A stretch of 64,000 bases of DNA, taken from Zhengitettix transpicula (taxonomy: Eukaryota; Arthropoda; Insecta; Orthoptera; Tetrigidae). Below the pieces are notes generated by a model that saw only the letters and a list, made by a program, of their open reading frames with translations, searched no databases and had not been told where the DNA came from. Position numbers and translations under genes: made by a program. Below, one piece after another: positions 1 to 11,690 of the stretch; position 1 is the first letter of the stretch, and each line of letters starts with the position of its first letter. Location: contig CM073590.1 in assembly GCA_037074705.1 (NCBI GenBank), forward strand, positions 39,021,895-39,085,894, given 5' to 3'.

Positions 1-703
1 GTTTAAAGTAAATAATTGAGGTTGCTAAAACGTTATTTATAGATGTTACTGTCGACAATACTCGTATATATGTTCACAACAATTAATTAAGTATTCACTT
101 TGCACAGTATTGGTTTTCTCTTACTAATTGATGTTACGCTTGTACTGCATGCTTGCCGGCTTTCATCGGGTATACTTGTATGGTAGATTAACCGCCGTAC
201 TAGTGCTCTAAGCGATTCATCAATGAATTAACGGACAGACAATCGCAACGATTAGTCCGAAATCAATGCAACTGCAAAACTCCAGGTTTTGTTGTGTAGC
301 ATGATATGCTTGTGGGGGCTCGACACTATTCATACGCACATGTTGAGTTATTATTTTGTTTTCCAGAATTTTTTTTATTTACAATAATATAATAATGAGG
401 GATCGTTATTTAATATTTCTGACAACGTCAAAAGCACGAGTTACGCAGGAAATAGCAATCTGATAAAAATAATAGTTTATTATGAAGCACATGCCGTGGC
501 TTGTTTATAAGAATAGTTATGCATCTAAATCACGGAGTAGTACAAAATTATTGTCATTTCGCTCTAATTGAGAAACTTTACCTCTACATTTATCTAAGCT
601 TAGTTGGATTCTTATTTTTACATTAGATAACCGTTGTTGCAAAGAGAGAACCTTACCATTTAACGAATGGTCACAGCGTATCTTATTGTTGTATATATAT
701 ATA
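1..703. other. AT-rich intergenic sequence
   Basis: No open frame here has recognisable protein motifs and I see no RNA gene. The stretch ends in a short TA run (about 692-703) that forms the left edge of LTR-like element 1. Confidence 0.6.
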
Positions 704-2140
704 TTGTAATAATTAAAATATATCATTAATAATAAACAAATATTTAGACTCGCGTGGTCAACGGTAGAAGGCACGCAGGTTAAGACATAAGGAGATAATG
801 ATGGAATAGTTGAGAGACAGATGGTAAATTAAAGGAGGGTGAGTTTAATGTGTCTACACCCGGCTCTGTAGTACCGTGTGCAGATTTGCACCCAAGCTCT
901 GGGGGGGGGGGGAGAAGCGCAAGTGCACCCGAACTCTCTCTGAGGGCATCTGAACTTCGTAGGGAGGTGTGCAAAAGGCTGTCCTGAGTCATAGTTTGGA
1001 CTAGAATTAACAGCGGCAGAAGGGACACGAGTGGTACACAACGGCGAGGTAATGGAGGATAATTGAGAGACAGATGGAAAATTAGACGAGGATGTGGGGA
1101 GAAGTGCACACGTCTTCGTTGTAAAGTGCGCAGAAGGAGGAGATATAAGGCGTCGTAAGAAGAAGAAAGAAAACTGTCGGTAGTAGTTTCGTCGTAAAGA
1201 TCAGTCTGTGAGCAGACTTTGTCGGTGGCCCTTGAGACCGGATTGGGCCTAGTTAGGTGGACGAGATAAATCATCAACAGTCGGTAGGGGTTTCGTCGTG
1301 GAAATAAGTCAAAAACAGTCGGTAGGGGTTTCGTCGTGGAAATAAGTCAAAAACAGTCGGTAGGAGTTCGTCGTGAGGATAAGTCTGTGAGCAGAATGTG
1401 TCGGTAGTCCTTGAGACCGGATTAGGCCAAGTTAGGTGGCCGAGATAAATCAGTGAATTGTTTGGAGGAATTCGCCGTAAATCGTCGTGAGAGTAAGGTC
1501 ATCGTGGAGAGGTGGCTGTGGAAGTGTAAAGTGTGAGCGCAACTTTGAGCCGTTTATGGGCCTGTATAAAGTGAGTGCGTGCTAAAGTGCCAGTGATCCA
1601 AATTGCATGGATTACCAGAGAGATTGTAAGTTCATTTTTCGAGCATTCATAGTTGTAAACTTTTAAGTAAAGGTATAATCGTCAGATTTCAGGATTCAGA
1701 ATTCAAATTGGGTTATTGAATGTGTTTTTTTATTGCATTGTAAAAGTTTTTTTTATTAAATGAAATTTATTTGCGTTTGGACTGCGTCAATTCGTGCCAA
1801 ATCGCAAAATTAGGACCTTTATACAGAGCGATTCCGTGTCTTAGCTGGAGCAGATCTTAGTAGTCGATTAATAGAATTTACGCTTCAATTCCCTTGATTG
1901 TCACTTCCGATTATTAACTAGAATTTTAGATTATAGAAAACTCCGTACATTTCTTTTTTCATTCTTGATGAATTGCGCCATAATTGGGAGCTTCTATAAT
2001 GTAACTCTAAATTAAATTAAAGAATTTAACAGTAAAAAATTGTACTTATACAAATTAAAGTGTTTTCAATTATAAACATAATAAATCATTTAAATATTCT
2101 GAAGGAGTTAATACGTATATAACAGTTTATTGCATTACGA
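704..2140 (+). mobile_element. LTR-like element 1 (TA-targeted family)
   Basis: The unit starts TTGTAATAATTAAA directly after a short TA tract, almost identical to the start of element 3 at 9521. Its middle (about 780-1500) is G-rich and repetitive, with CAGTCGGTAGG motifs like the CAGTC-rich blocks of its relatives. ATAATCGTCAGATT near 1675 also recurs in element 3 near 10160 as AAAATCGTCAGATT. The right end is not clear; TTATTGCATTACGATA near 2125-2140 is the best candidate. A run of 12 G lies at 901-912. Open frames inside are low-complexity and look spurious. Seen: ends and motifs. Inferred: solo LTR in sense orientation. Confidence 0.45.
1204..1452. repeat. Nested tandem repeats inside LTR-like element 1
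   Basis: A 38 bp unit starting CAGTCGGTAGGGGTTTCGTC occurs about three times from 1278 to about 1390 (starts at 1278, 1316 and 1354). It is flanked by two ~70 bp direct copies starting TCTGTGAGCAGA (1205 and 1384, offset 179 bp), each containing TTGAGACCGGATT and GAGATAAATCA. A weaker pair containing GAGAGACAGATGG lies near 810 and 1067. The block occupies the place where related elements carry shorter CAGTC repeats downstream of their promoter. Confidence 0.8.
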
Positions 2141-3390
2141 TACAAGTGTCTGAAAATAACTTCCTTCATTCTTATAGATTAAACAATATTAATCATACAC
2201 AAAACCAAAAATTAAATCGAATTCACTACAATCCAATTTATATCTGTGTGATCGAGTGTTGTATTATGTCAGACACATACTACTTTCATGCAAATAGTAC
2301 TTTCAATAATTCAATATTAACCATAAATTTTCTAAACAAATTCTCATGTCTCCCATCCTGTGAACAGAATCCAAATGTGAAGCTTTGTAAGGTGTTAGTA
2401 ATATTTATCAACCATGTAAATGTGCTACTATTTTAAAACTCTGCAAACTGTTTTAGCTGGGAGGAGGAAGAGATAAATAACAAAAGTTTTCTCCTGGCTC
2501 TGAGAGAATCTTTATTTTTTACTAAAACTTTTAATGAGACTAATAAGTTTGCTGGAAACTTCCATGTTAATTGAAGAAGTTTGGATCTTTTATGCCCCAT
2601 GAAATGGTGGATTTGCTAATTGTTTCTCTTGGTCATAATCCACTACTATGATTTAGTATCTAGTCTTACATTATTTACACATATTACTATTATTTATTCA
2701 TAAAATTAATATGTTTCGTCACTGTTATATTTTACCTTATTGTTTACAATTTCGGTGCATTATAATTCGTATTCGCTGTCACATAAATATAATCTTTAAA
2801 TATTTCTACAAATTATTTTACATTGGTTACTTATTAATTCACTTGCCTACACAGAATGAATCGTAAGATGTGATATGGACGGGATAATGAATAAGTTATT
2901 CTTAATTGTAATATTCATAAAATCACTTCTCAATTTGTTATTTCTCTTAGTTTACTATTTAGAACTCATACATTTTGGATCACTTAAAGAGTACATATTG
3001 CTGGATTTTTACGTATCGTATCTAGGAAATAAATAGTAACGTCATTTTATTTGAATGGGTTGCATTTGAGTAGATTATTCATTAAAAACATTTAATATAT
3101 TTGATTACTAAATTTTAAAACCAATTAAAATGCCTTACTAAAATTTGGATTATTAGGGCGATTATCTCAGGGTAGTACATACAAGAGACAGAAATTAAAT
3201 AATGTTTTTAAAATTACAATTTAACGTCGCATTAACCTTTTGGTCATTAGCGGCTTCCATCTGTTAAGTTCTACATTTGTATAACATTTAAATTGCTTTA
3301 TACAACTCAGTTTTTATCGTAAAGTCTATGAGGTTGTTTATTGCTTCTGATGAGTTGCAAATCTCCATCATTGAATGGACGACTATGGTT
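2141..3390. other. AT-rich intergenic sequence
   Basis: No supported gene, RNA or mobile element. The open frame at 2146-2436 has no recognisable motif and low-complexity composition. Confidence 0.5.
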
Positions 3391-3394
3391 GATC

Positions 3395-3830
3395 TTATCT
3401 CGCTATATTTGGGGCATGAGGACATGAGGAATTGTTGTGGGTTCCTTGCATGAGCTGCATACCGGATGCGGAGATCTGGAAATCAGGAATGAGTGAGTGA
3501 AACTGGAGTAAAATGTTCTTATTCTGGCTACAACAACCTGTTACCTTCGAGATAGTTCTGTAGGGTGCGATATTTCTCTGATGCTGAGACATTTCTGAGG
3601 ATGACTCCGCATTCCTCTGGTTTCACAGGTCTACTCCACTTTTCCTCCAGATCCTTGTAGAGCCCTACTCTGCTGTCTCTGCTGGTGCAGACTGGCAGGT
3701 TGCTGCATTTTCCTTGATGATCAGCCGGTAGCCAGGCTATAGTGATCCGGTTTCCTTTTTCTTGTATTTTAAATATATTCTCACTAATTCGATTTATGCA
3801 ACAATTTCTGTGCACTGTACTCGATGATAT
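3395..3830 (-). pseudogene. Possible LINE 3' coding remnant (RNase H to zinc-knuckle-like tail)
   Basis: Read on the minus strand, overlapping frames give ITIAWLPADHQGK followed by KDLEEKWSR, and after a frame break CPKYSEIR. This order resembles the RNase H segment (ITIAWIPSH-type) and the C-terminal H...CP.Y...R segment of I- or R1-type non-LTR retrotransposons. The frame is broken at least once near 3530-3590 and no reverse transcriptase lies upstream (higher coordinates). The match is short, so this is a tentative call; it could be chance. Confidence 0.28.
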
Positions 3831-3943
3831 TGTTGGCCTCCTGTGTTCCCAGACACAGTTCCATTAAAATTAAAGGGTCATGACTAGTGGGCGTCGTGTA
3901 ACAGGAATATCGTCAAACGCATCTAGATGCGGAAATACATAAT

Positions 3944-4655
3944 CCAGTAGTTATGTCCCAAAACAAAGTCCTCCACGAGCAAAAGTCGGGTTTTATTTTT
4001 CCAACTTGTATGTTGTATTATTTCCAAATGATTCGTGAAAATTTTCTGTGGCCTAAAATCCACGAAATTTTGCACCCCCTGTGATTTTCTCTAATAAAAA
4101 AAGCATGAAGAATTTTATTAAAATAATGTTGAGTAATAAATGTAGATTTCACACCTACAGGAAAGACACTTAAGCCAGCTTTCAATAAACACATGCATTT
4201 CCTACGACGGCTCGTCAACAACTACCACAGCAACTCTATTACAAGGATATCTCACTTCACGTTCCAAATACAATAATAGGCCAAATTCAGTCGCTACAAA
4301 GACAATGACAGTCCACATCCTACATAAATTGCAGTACATAATATTATTCATTGAATGGAGTACCCGAGTATTAAATTCATTGAACGAGATGGTAGAAATC
4401 GTTCGTCGAATTAATGACATTTTACGTTATTTTCGAAATGAATTCAGTTTGCCATATTGCTACTGCAGACAGCTCTAAAATGGTTGACAGTACACTTAGT
4501 TGTCATAGAAGCCAAGTTTTAGACAATTTAATTCTCTTTACAATTGCCGAAAATACACCCATTTTTCTGGATGATTGCGACCGGACCCGCTGCGGTCATA
4601 TTGTGGCACAGAGGATGGGAGTGATAGTTCCCTACTTAGTTACTCTCCTATGATA
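3944..4655 (-). repeat. Long-inverted-repeat element, copy 1 (truncated)
   Basis: The left edge reads CCAGTAGTTATGTCCC, then AAAGTCGGG, a T-rich run with TTTTTCCAACTTGTAT, and GGCCTAAAATCCACGAAATT. The same series is found as both inverted arms of the element at 44855-46926. The interior (about 4380-4650, with ATCGTTCGTCGAATTAATGA and CCATTTTTCTGGATGATT) is the reverse complement of the interior of that second copy. This copy stops near 4655, before the second arm, so it is truncated. Open frames on both strands are shadows of repeat sequence; I see no transposase motif. Superfamily unknown. Confidence 0.6.
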
Positions 4656-7600
4656 AATCAGTATATTCACTAACGAGTCGAACCCGGAGTCGTCGGCGGA
4701 GGGCAGACAGCACGGGAGACGTTGTTTATTACGAAACATGGCGGATATAATTCCTAATTGTAAACCTTTTTTTTCTTCGGGCTGTAATATTAAAACAAGA
4801 TAAACTGTTAAAATGTAAAAAAATGAAGTTTCCGTTTATTGTGCGGACCACCAAATAACCCTGAGATTAAAATATAACAATAAAGAAAATTTTTCTTTCA
4901 ATATTAAGTTTCTAAATCTTTGTCAAACTCTTGAAATATTTTCTAAAGTTTTATTTACCCTAAAATTGAAATATTATTAATAATAACGTTCGATAGCGTG
5001 TACAACAATATTTTTAATGATTTATGTTTATTATTTATGTGGTCATACCCTGTGGCCTTGAAATGTGCTGCAACACTCAGGGTCTCTGGATGTAACCGTG
5101 TTACCTCTCGTTTTAAAGAAACACAGAACTTCAAAAAGTAGACGGACAAAATTAATTGGCAACGAAAACTTGGCTTTGAGGCGATAGAATTCGAGACTTT
5201 ATTGGTATAATATAGTGTGAATTAAGCATTATAATTATTTTGACAAACTAGTGAAACATCTGATATTCTTTTATCTTATTATTCAAACTAACAATGACAT
5301 AATTGATACGAAGTAGAAGATAATATTAATCAATGCCAATATAAAGACAATAAAACTACTGAAAACGTCTATTGCCGATTCATAACTCCAGTAGAGCATT
5401 AAATCCATGTTATATGGTTGAAAACATTTGTTTTGTCGTGCAACGCAATGGTTCCATTATCAAACTGTTTTTAAATATATATATTTAAACATCATTATTA
5501 CACATTTCCATATCGATTAATTGATTAGTTTTATATTTTCGGTTTATAACGTGAGAATTTTTCTTCACGCGGGCCCTGAGAGGATGGGTGCATCTCAGGG
5601 TGAGACAATACGTTCAAAAAATTTCAGATGGTTCTGATTACAGTGCAAACGCTTTAGGTAACCGGTTTAGAGCGACACCACTACAGATCACGTGGGATGA
5701 TCGGGAGCATTTGATTGGTTCTCCGCCTGCCTTCTAGCAAGTGGTTCTTCACTTGAGAGAGGTTTTTCTCTCAGTCTCTGGAACCACTATTAAAATTAGT
5801 CTTTCAACTGCCGTATTTGGGGTTGTAAGAGCTCCTGAGCACGTGTTGCTCTGTATTCCTTTTCTACATTAAACTATATCTTTCTCTTCTTAGTTCTTTC
5901 TGGACGGGACTATAGATACCAAGAACCCCACTTTATCGACATTCCGTCTGATCATTTCCGTACCTTGGCAAAACTAGAAGTTCTTATTTTGATCTCTGAC
6001 TTTGTGCAGGTACACTATATTACAACATGCCGTACAGATTAATGTGAAGTTAATATATATAATGTTGTGTAACCCTACCAGAATTACATTACAACACTTA
6101 GATACCAAAAGCTTACACTCTTTCAACAGAGCAAACGAAAATAGAAGGGAACCACGATAAGAAATACCAATATCCAGTTGACTTGCAAAAACAATGAACC
6201 CTCCAATATTTATTGTTAATGATAACTATTCAACTTACAATAATCGACCAGAATACTTCAGATACAACAAATCGGTCGCGCGTACAGAGCGCCAAAGTTT
6301 TTGTGATCATTGCATTAATAAAAACGTATAATTAACAACTTCATTAATGCAATGGCTTGGAAATTTAAATAAATATTCAAACATATGCACGGAATCAAAA
6401 TAAACTTTAAACTTTCTAAAATGATTTAGTTCAATCTAAATCTTAAATTAAAATAGCACTTTAATTTCAAATTTAACTGAACAATTAGTTGAAAATTCAA
6501 GATTCATAATAAAAGTTATTTTAAAATTAATATTCAAATTCGAAGAAAATAAAATTTAAAGTTAGGCAAAGAATGGACTCTAATTAATTTACTTTTAATT
6601 AATGATCAACTTCAACAAGGCAAATGAATAAAATGCTCCTTAAATCAAAATATCATGGGCAAAAATTAAATTAATTAATGAAATTTTCAATAAACCAGAA
6701 GAAATCCCTTACTGTATTGGAATTAGCAAGTTACTAAAGAAAACGAATTGAATTTTTATTCAATAACCATTATCACAATTCTCTTTAAATGTCTTTTAAT
6801 TTCAATAATAAAGTTTTAAACCGTTCCTTATTCGTATAATTTGAAGAAAATTTAAATTCAAAATAGCATGAATCGTCAATGTTTAATAGTACTTATCCCT
6901 TCACCACACTTGTCTCCCCGTTTGAATCTCAGCTAATGAAATGCTCCACGCGGCTGCCAGCAGGTTTCGTTAGGTCGATCGCGCACTTCAGCTACGTAGC
7001 AATTTCATACGATTCTTTATATTATTTCTCCTAAATTAATCAGTATCACCAAACGCACTTCACTGTTCTTTTACAATGTTTTTCTTATTACTCACATTAT
7101 CGTTATTTTGTCCATGATCTGGCAATTTAACCAATTTACAATAAAACATGAAATAAATTTACAATAACATTTGTTTTAAATTAACATTGTGAACCTTAAC
7201 ATGATAATAATAATCAAATCAAAGAAAATCATCCGCCTCTACTTACTTGTTGGCATCATACTTTTAAAGAAATGATTACCTACTAAAAAATCATTTGGTT
7301 TATGTGGCGAAATTTCCTTGTTGAGTCACATTATAATTAAGTAAATAAATATATAAATATATATATATATATATATAGTCACACATTTAACATTGTTATT
7401 AATAACCTTTCGTCGCAATATAATGCAATATGCAAAGTTTTTGCTAAGTTTGGATAGTTCCTTACGTCCTCCGTCATGTACAGGGACTTGCGCGAGCTCT
7501 ATCAGACATCCTAATGTTATTCGCTAATTACATTGCATCGATCTGTAACGAATATAAATCTGTTTAATGCTCACAATTATATTGAACGTATATTATATTA

Positions 7601-7772
7601 AACGTCTATATCATTGGAATTGACACTGTATAGACACATCAAATTTTGGACCAAGAATTTGGTAGTAATACATTGGACCAAAACAAAAATTCGAAAAGTT
7701 TAAACTTTTTAAATATGGCATTACATAGGTTTATGCGTTGTTGATAGGTAAACTAATATGAAAGATCGTTCA

Positions 7773-7773
<1 letters not shown>
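4656..7773. other. Intergenic sequence with one GC-richer island
   Basis: Mostly AT-rich sequence without a supported gene. About 5554-6020 is clearly less AT-rich, contains CCCTGAGAGGATGGGTGC with an inverted CATCTCAGGG, and is reported as a separate finding. A short TA run lies at about 7350-7376. The frame at 4955-5149 has no recognisable motif. Confidence 0.5.

Positions 7774-7853
<80 letters not shown>
7774..7853. repeat. Compound (CA)n(TA)n microsatellite
   Basis: A CA run of about 37 bp passes directly into a TA run of about 43 bp. The TA part ends exactly at the TTGTAAT terminus of LTR-like element 2. Confidence 0.95.
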
Positions 7854-7857
<4 letters not shown>

Positions 7858-8559
7858 AATAAACACTTAAAGGCGTCTAAATAAAAAAAAATATTTATAT
7901 TTTAACACACAAATTTTATTAACAATTATCTGAATTTACATAGAATTTAATATTTAATATTATAAAAAGATCTCTTTCTCTCTACTGGGTTTGATAACGG
8001 ACAGAATTTAAATATTAAAAGAACCCAACATTTTTTTTTAAAATTAAACAGAAGTATCGACGGAACTTATTAACGAACTTATTCTACAGATTGCTTATAA
8101 ATTTACAAGAGTTTATTTTATTATCAAAAGAAGAGAACGATATCTGACTGTTATCTTTTAATTACGTTTACACATGTTGGTACCATAAATTTCAACTCAC
8201 GATTTCTCAGGACCCTTTGGCTCGTTCATTAAACACGCACTTTATAGCTTGGACGTTTACACGCACTGACTCTAACACATATTACTGGTTTGACGATAGC
8301 TGGTTAACCATACCCGGCGAAGATATCCCAGTTGCTCGTGGTGACACTACTCGACGCTGGATGTTGTATTCTGGTCTCCTACCATTGAAGACTGGTCAAA
8401 TTTTGATACTAATACAGATTGAACTTCTGCATATGAAAATGTTTATATTTGAATAAATTTCTATTTCTCTCGCAGGCTGCAAATTTTCTCCAATCCCTCC
8501 GTGCTTACACTCAACTCCAACTAACTTCCAAGTTTGATGCCCACAGCATCTCTCTCTTA

Positions 8560-8620
8560 CGCTGACTGACGCTGACTGCCGCTGACTCTCGTTGACTCTC
8601 GCTGACTCTCGCTGACTGAC
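8560..8620 (-). repeat. Short tandem repeat CGCTGACTSNC downstream of LTR promoter
   Basis: About six units of a 10-11 bp motif (GCTGACTGAC / GCTGACTCTC) run up to the predicted initiator. On the sense strand they read GTCAGCGAGA and lie just downstream of the start site. Element 4 has the same block near 39975-40005, and other family members have related CAGTC-rich repeats at the same place. Confidence 0.85.
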
Positions 8621-8648
8621 TCACAATAGTTTAACGCTTGCATTTATA
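8612..8648 (-). promoter_or_regulatory. TATA box plus initiator of LTR-like element 2
   Basis: On the minus strand TATAAATG (8648-8641) is followed about 30 bp downstream by TCAGTCAG (8619-8612), the arthropod-type initiator. The spacing is that of a RNA polymerase II core promoter. Element 6 has the same arrangement on the plus strand and element 4 a similar one. Confidence 0.6.
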
Positions 8649-9137
8649 CTACTAGCCTCCTCGTTCCCTTTTGTTCCAAGACCCACGTCGCATCTTCGCG
8701 GTGACAAATTCTCCATTACTGAGATTTACAATCTGCAGTGCAGTTCCTTAGCAAAATAGCTAGCCCCTCCGTCATGTCACATCGAGACAGGACCCGCAAT
8801 TACTTTGCACCCTCAATTACTCTGGACTTGTCGTCCTCACAAGACTTGTATAAGACCCTTCCTTACAAATCCTAAGTAAATACGCCACTTGTCAGGCCAT
8901 TAATCAGAGACAATAGCCTGCCCTAAAATCACTTTGGGACCGGCTACTCGAATGCCTTTCTTAAACCGATACCTCTTGCGCTTGCAACTTCCTGTGCCGG
9001 CCCAGACCCTTCATCCGAAAATAAATGTCTTGCAGCTCTGTCTTCTCACATCGAGACAGGACCCGTAATTACTTTGCCCTTGCGTCCTCTTCCCAACATG
9101 TGCGCTGTTCCCAAACAATGCATTCCCTCAATGCATT

Positions 9138-9141
<4 letters not shown>

Positions 9142-9179
<38 letters not shown>

Positions 9180-9487
9180 ACAATTGTTGTGAATACTGAT
9201 GCAGTAAACAAAAATATGTTTCTCTGTAAAGAAAGAACAGAATAAATTTTTTATTGACTATGTACAACAATTAATTACATTATTTACAATTACATTATTT
9301 ACAAGCCTACCTGCAAAGAAACGACAATTAAAGTTTACTATTTCAGTTCTTTACGAATTTGTTTAAAATCTATCTTGTTTATATCTCCTTCGTAAGTTCT
9401 TTCAATAGCCCTCAGATAGAGTGACGATTCCGGAACAACTGAAGAACAAGAGGAGCGCTGCACCTTTAAAACTGAAGAATGTATACT

Positions 9488-9520
<33 letters not shown>
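9142..9520. repeat. Two TA tracts with unique spacer between LTR-like elements 2 and 3
   Basis: A TA run of about 36 bp (to 9177) and another at about 9492-9520 bracket ~310 bp of unremarkable sequence. Both runs abut an LTR-like terminus (element 2 ends at 9141, element 3 starts at 9521). Confidence 0.85.
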
Positions 9521-9524
<4 letters not shown>

Positions 9525-10614
9525 AATAATTAAAGGGAAATTAATATTTATTAATTATAAACTGTTGAACTGGAATTTTTATCGGCAAAGACACACAAAG
9601 ACACAAGAATAACCTATAATGAAACAGGCTAACGTATTGTTAGATATGGCGCGCGGAGACGGAGGGAGAAGTAGTGAGTCGGTGAATTGGACAGTCGGCG
9701 GTTTAGAAACGACAGAAAGTGGTCGTGTAAGAAAGACGATTTCAAATATTAAAAGTAAAGTTAAGTAGTTCAGTCAGAAATAAGAAACGACAGCAAACGG
9801 TCGAAACCTAAATAAACGAGACATTTTGAAAAAGTAAAGTTGGACGGTTTTCATGCAGATGGTGACTCAGAACAATTTCTGAGTGTTTCAGGTTACGACA
9901 AAAAATCCTAAAGGTCTACGAGGAGGAATTTCTGTATCACAGCGAAATAGGAGTAATTGGTGGTATAGTTCGTCTACGAGGTGCCGCCAATATTGTAAAT
10001 CAAAAATGAAGTGTAAACTCAGTGTAAGAATGACCTGTTTTATTATTTTTTAAATTGAGAGTGTGTGTCGATGAAAGGATTCAATTGCCCAGGTACAAAG
10101 GAAAACTGTAGTTATAAATCATTTAAATTATTTTGTAAACGTTAGATTAAAGATAAAATCGTCAGATTACGTTTTTTTGTAAAAGTTGTAAAAAGTTGTA
10201 AATTGATTGTTTGAAAACGGAGCTAAATATTATTTATTTAAGGCCCAGAAAATGACCCTGAGATCAAAAGCAAAATTTGTTTGTTTATATGAAATAAATG
10301 TAAAAGGTCGGCGAGTAATTATTTTGTAATTTGAATTATTTTAATATAATAAATTAATGAGTTTGTTTGATTGAATAGAATTTCAGTTATCAATATCCTT
10401 TCATATAAAATAAAAATAAAGTGTTCCAACCCGGGCTAAATTGAATATAATTTCATTTAAATTGTTTTTCATTCTATTTTCTACAATTTAGCACGTCAGC
10501 GTTTGGCCTATTTTAACCTTGCATAATTAATTGTTTATCGTCAGTATATTACATCTTTGAGACCTCAACGTGAGGTACTGTTCATTAATTGACGTTTCAA
10601 ATTAATCATTACAA
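9521..10614 (+). mobile_element. LTR-like element 3 (TA-targeted family)
   Basis: This 1094 bp unit starts TTGTAATAATTAAAGGG directly after a TA tract and ends CATTACAA before ATATATAA. It has a G-rich central part (GAGTCGGTGAATTGG, ACAGTCGGCGG at about 9690) and, nearer the right end, GCCCAGAAAATGACCCTGAG (about 10244), a motif shared with elements 5 and 8. No TATA box is obvious upstream of the CAGTC block. No coding capacity. Confidence 0.65.
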
Positions 10615-11214
10615 TATATATAATATTTTGGGGTTGTCTTATTAAAAGTTTCAAAGAATTTTTCCCAATGATTGCAAGATAAGGTGTATTTTCTAAAATA
10701 TATTTGATGTGACTGCCTTCCTTATCCAGGCCTTACTGACGAGAAACAAAACGGCAATTGTTCACCACACACATATTTACCCTTCGTCACTCCGTCTGAC
10801 TTTTTCCTATTCCAGATGATGAAAATAACCGCAGAGGGCTCAAGATTTTACACAGTTGAGGACATTCAGCCGTAATTGCTGGCAGTACTATTCACGCTCA
10901 AGTTAAAGATCTTCCAGTGAGCTTTTAGTTCGTGGAAAAACCGCTGAGAGCCGTGTACACAGAAACAAGAGGATTATTTTTAAGGCTATTCTTGTGAATA
11001 ATATACAAGAAGAGTATGATTTTGTTTCCATGAGGCAATTTGGTAACCGTTGAATAGTTTCTCGAAGGTAATTCAATGATTTCTGTGTTACTGTTCTCAT
11101 ATTCAATATTATTATATATAGTTTGAAAAAAATTATTTTGCTAACAACTAATGTTGTTCTCTCCCCGTTACATGCAAAAAAATGCACTTATATTTGAATT
11201 ATTCATTTTAAAAC
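10615..11214. other. Intergenic sequence
   Basis: No supported gene. The minus-strand frame at 10903-11187 has no recognisable domain. Confidence 0.5.
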
Positions 11215-11222
11215 TATCTTAA

Positions 11223-11682
11223 AGAAGGCTGTCTGAGAGGGCTATTCTCTCGCAGGCAGTACCTGCAAAGAATGTTCTCTCGCAGGCAGAACCTTGTAGG
11301 AAAGACAGGAAGGGGCTACCTTTGGGGATGAGTTGTTTCCTGTTCCCATTGGAACAGCCGGCCAGCTGCCTCCTAAATTGGTCGAGGTACGGAGAAAGGA
11401 ATGCTGCGACCCCACAGAAAACTCTTCTCCCGCTATCGGAAGGGCGTGGGACAAGTACCCAATGCCCGACCTACCTGGTTCAGGTTTTTCTAGGGTTTTC
11501 CCTGCATTACTTTTAGGCGAATGCCTGGTAGGATCCTTAAACTATAGCCCGGGGGCCCTAGTTAACCCTTGGCTACCTTCATCTACCCTTCCGCATCCCC
11601 CCTTTAAAATCCCTTCCTATGCTATTAAAAGGGAGTTGCCGTCATGTTGATTACCCTCATGTAGTTTGTTACCCTAAAAAAA
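11223..11682 (+). mobile_element. SINE-like element, copy S1
   Basis: A full-ended copy of the ~0.5 kb family. The 5' part carries the TCTCTCGCAGGCAG hairpin arm, locally duplicated (about 11243 and 11275). The 3' end reads GATTACCCTCATGTAG, then TTGTTACCCTAAAAAAA. An 8 bp duplication TATCTTAA flanks it (11215-11222 and 11683-11690). A central block present in copy S5 (around the GGTTCCCACATGCCG region) is missing. Open frames on both strands (11242-11650) are spurious; the same frames recur in other copies. The A tail plus flanking duplication indicate retroposition. Confidence 0.75.
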
Positions 11683-11690
11683 TATCTTAA

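Larger units (their letters stand above)
7854..9141 (-). mobile_element. LTR-like element 2 (TA-targeted family)
   Basis: This 1288 bp unit has TTGTAAT at the left and ATTACAA at the right, with TA tracts on both sides. The sense strand is the minus strand, judged by a TATA box and initiator at 8612-8648. Its left part (AAGGCGTCTAAATAAA, then CTACTGGGTTTGATAA near 7985) is the reverse complement of the right part of element 5, and it aligns along most of its length with element 4 (39417-40825). There is no gag, protease or polymerase coding, so a solo LTR fits best. The open frame at 8217-8456 lies in a region shared with element 4, but the frame is not preserved there. Confidence 0.65.

Noticed and set aside
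4672..4692. Second tRNA-like head from a GGGTTCGACTC B box on the minus strand
   Set aside because: No A box at the right distance and no flanking duplication.
11242..11650. Overlapping open frames on both strands as possible proteins
   Set aside because: They lie in SINE-like copy S1, and equivalent frames recur in S4, S5 and S6 with shifts and stops; they reflect GC-rich repeat sequence.
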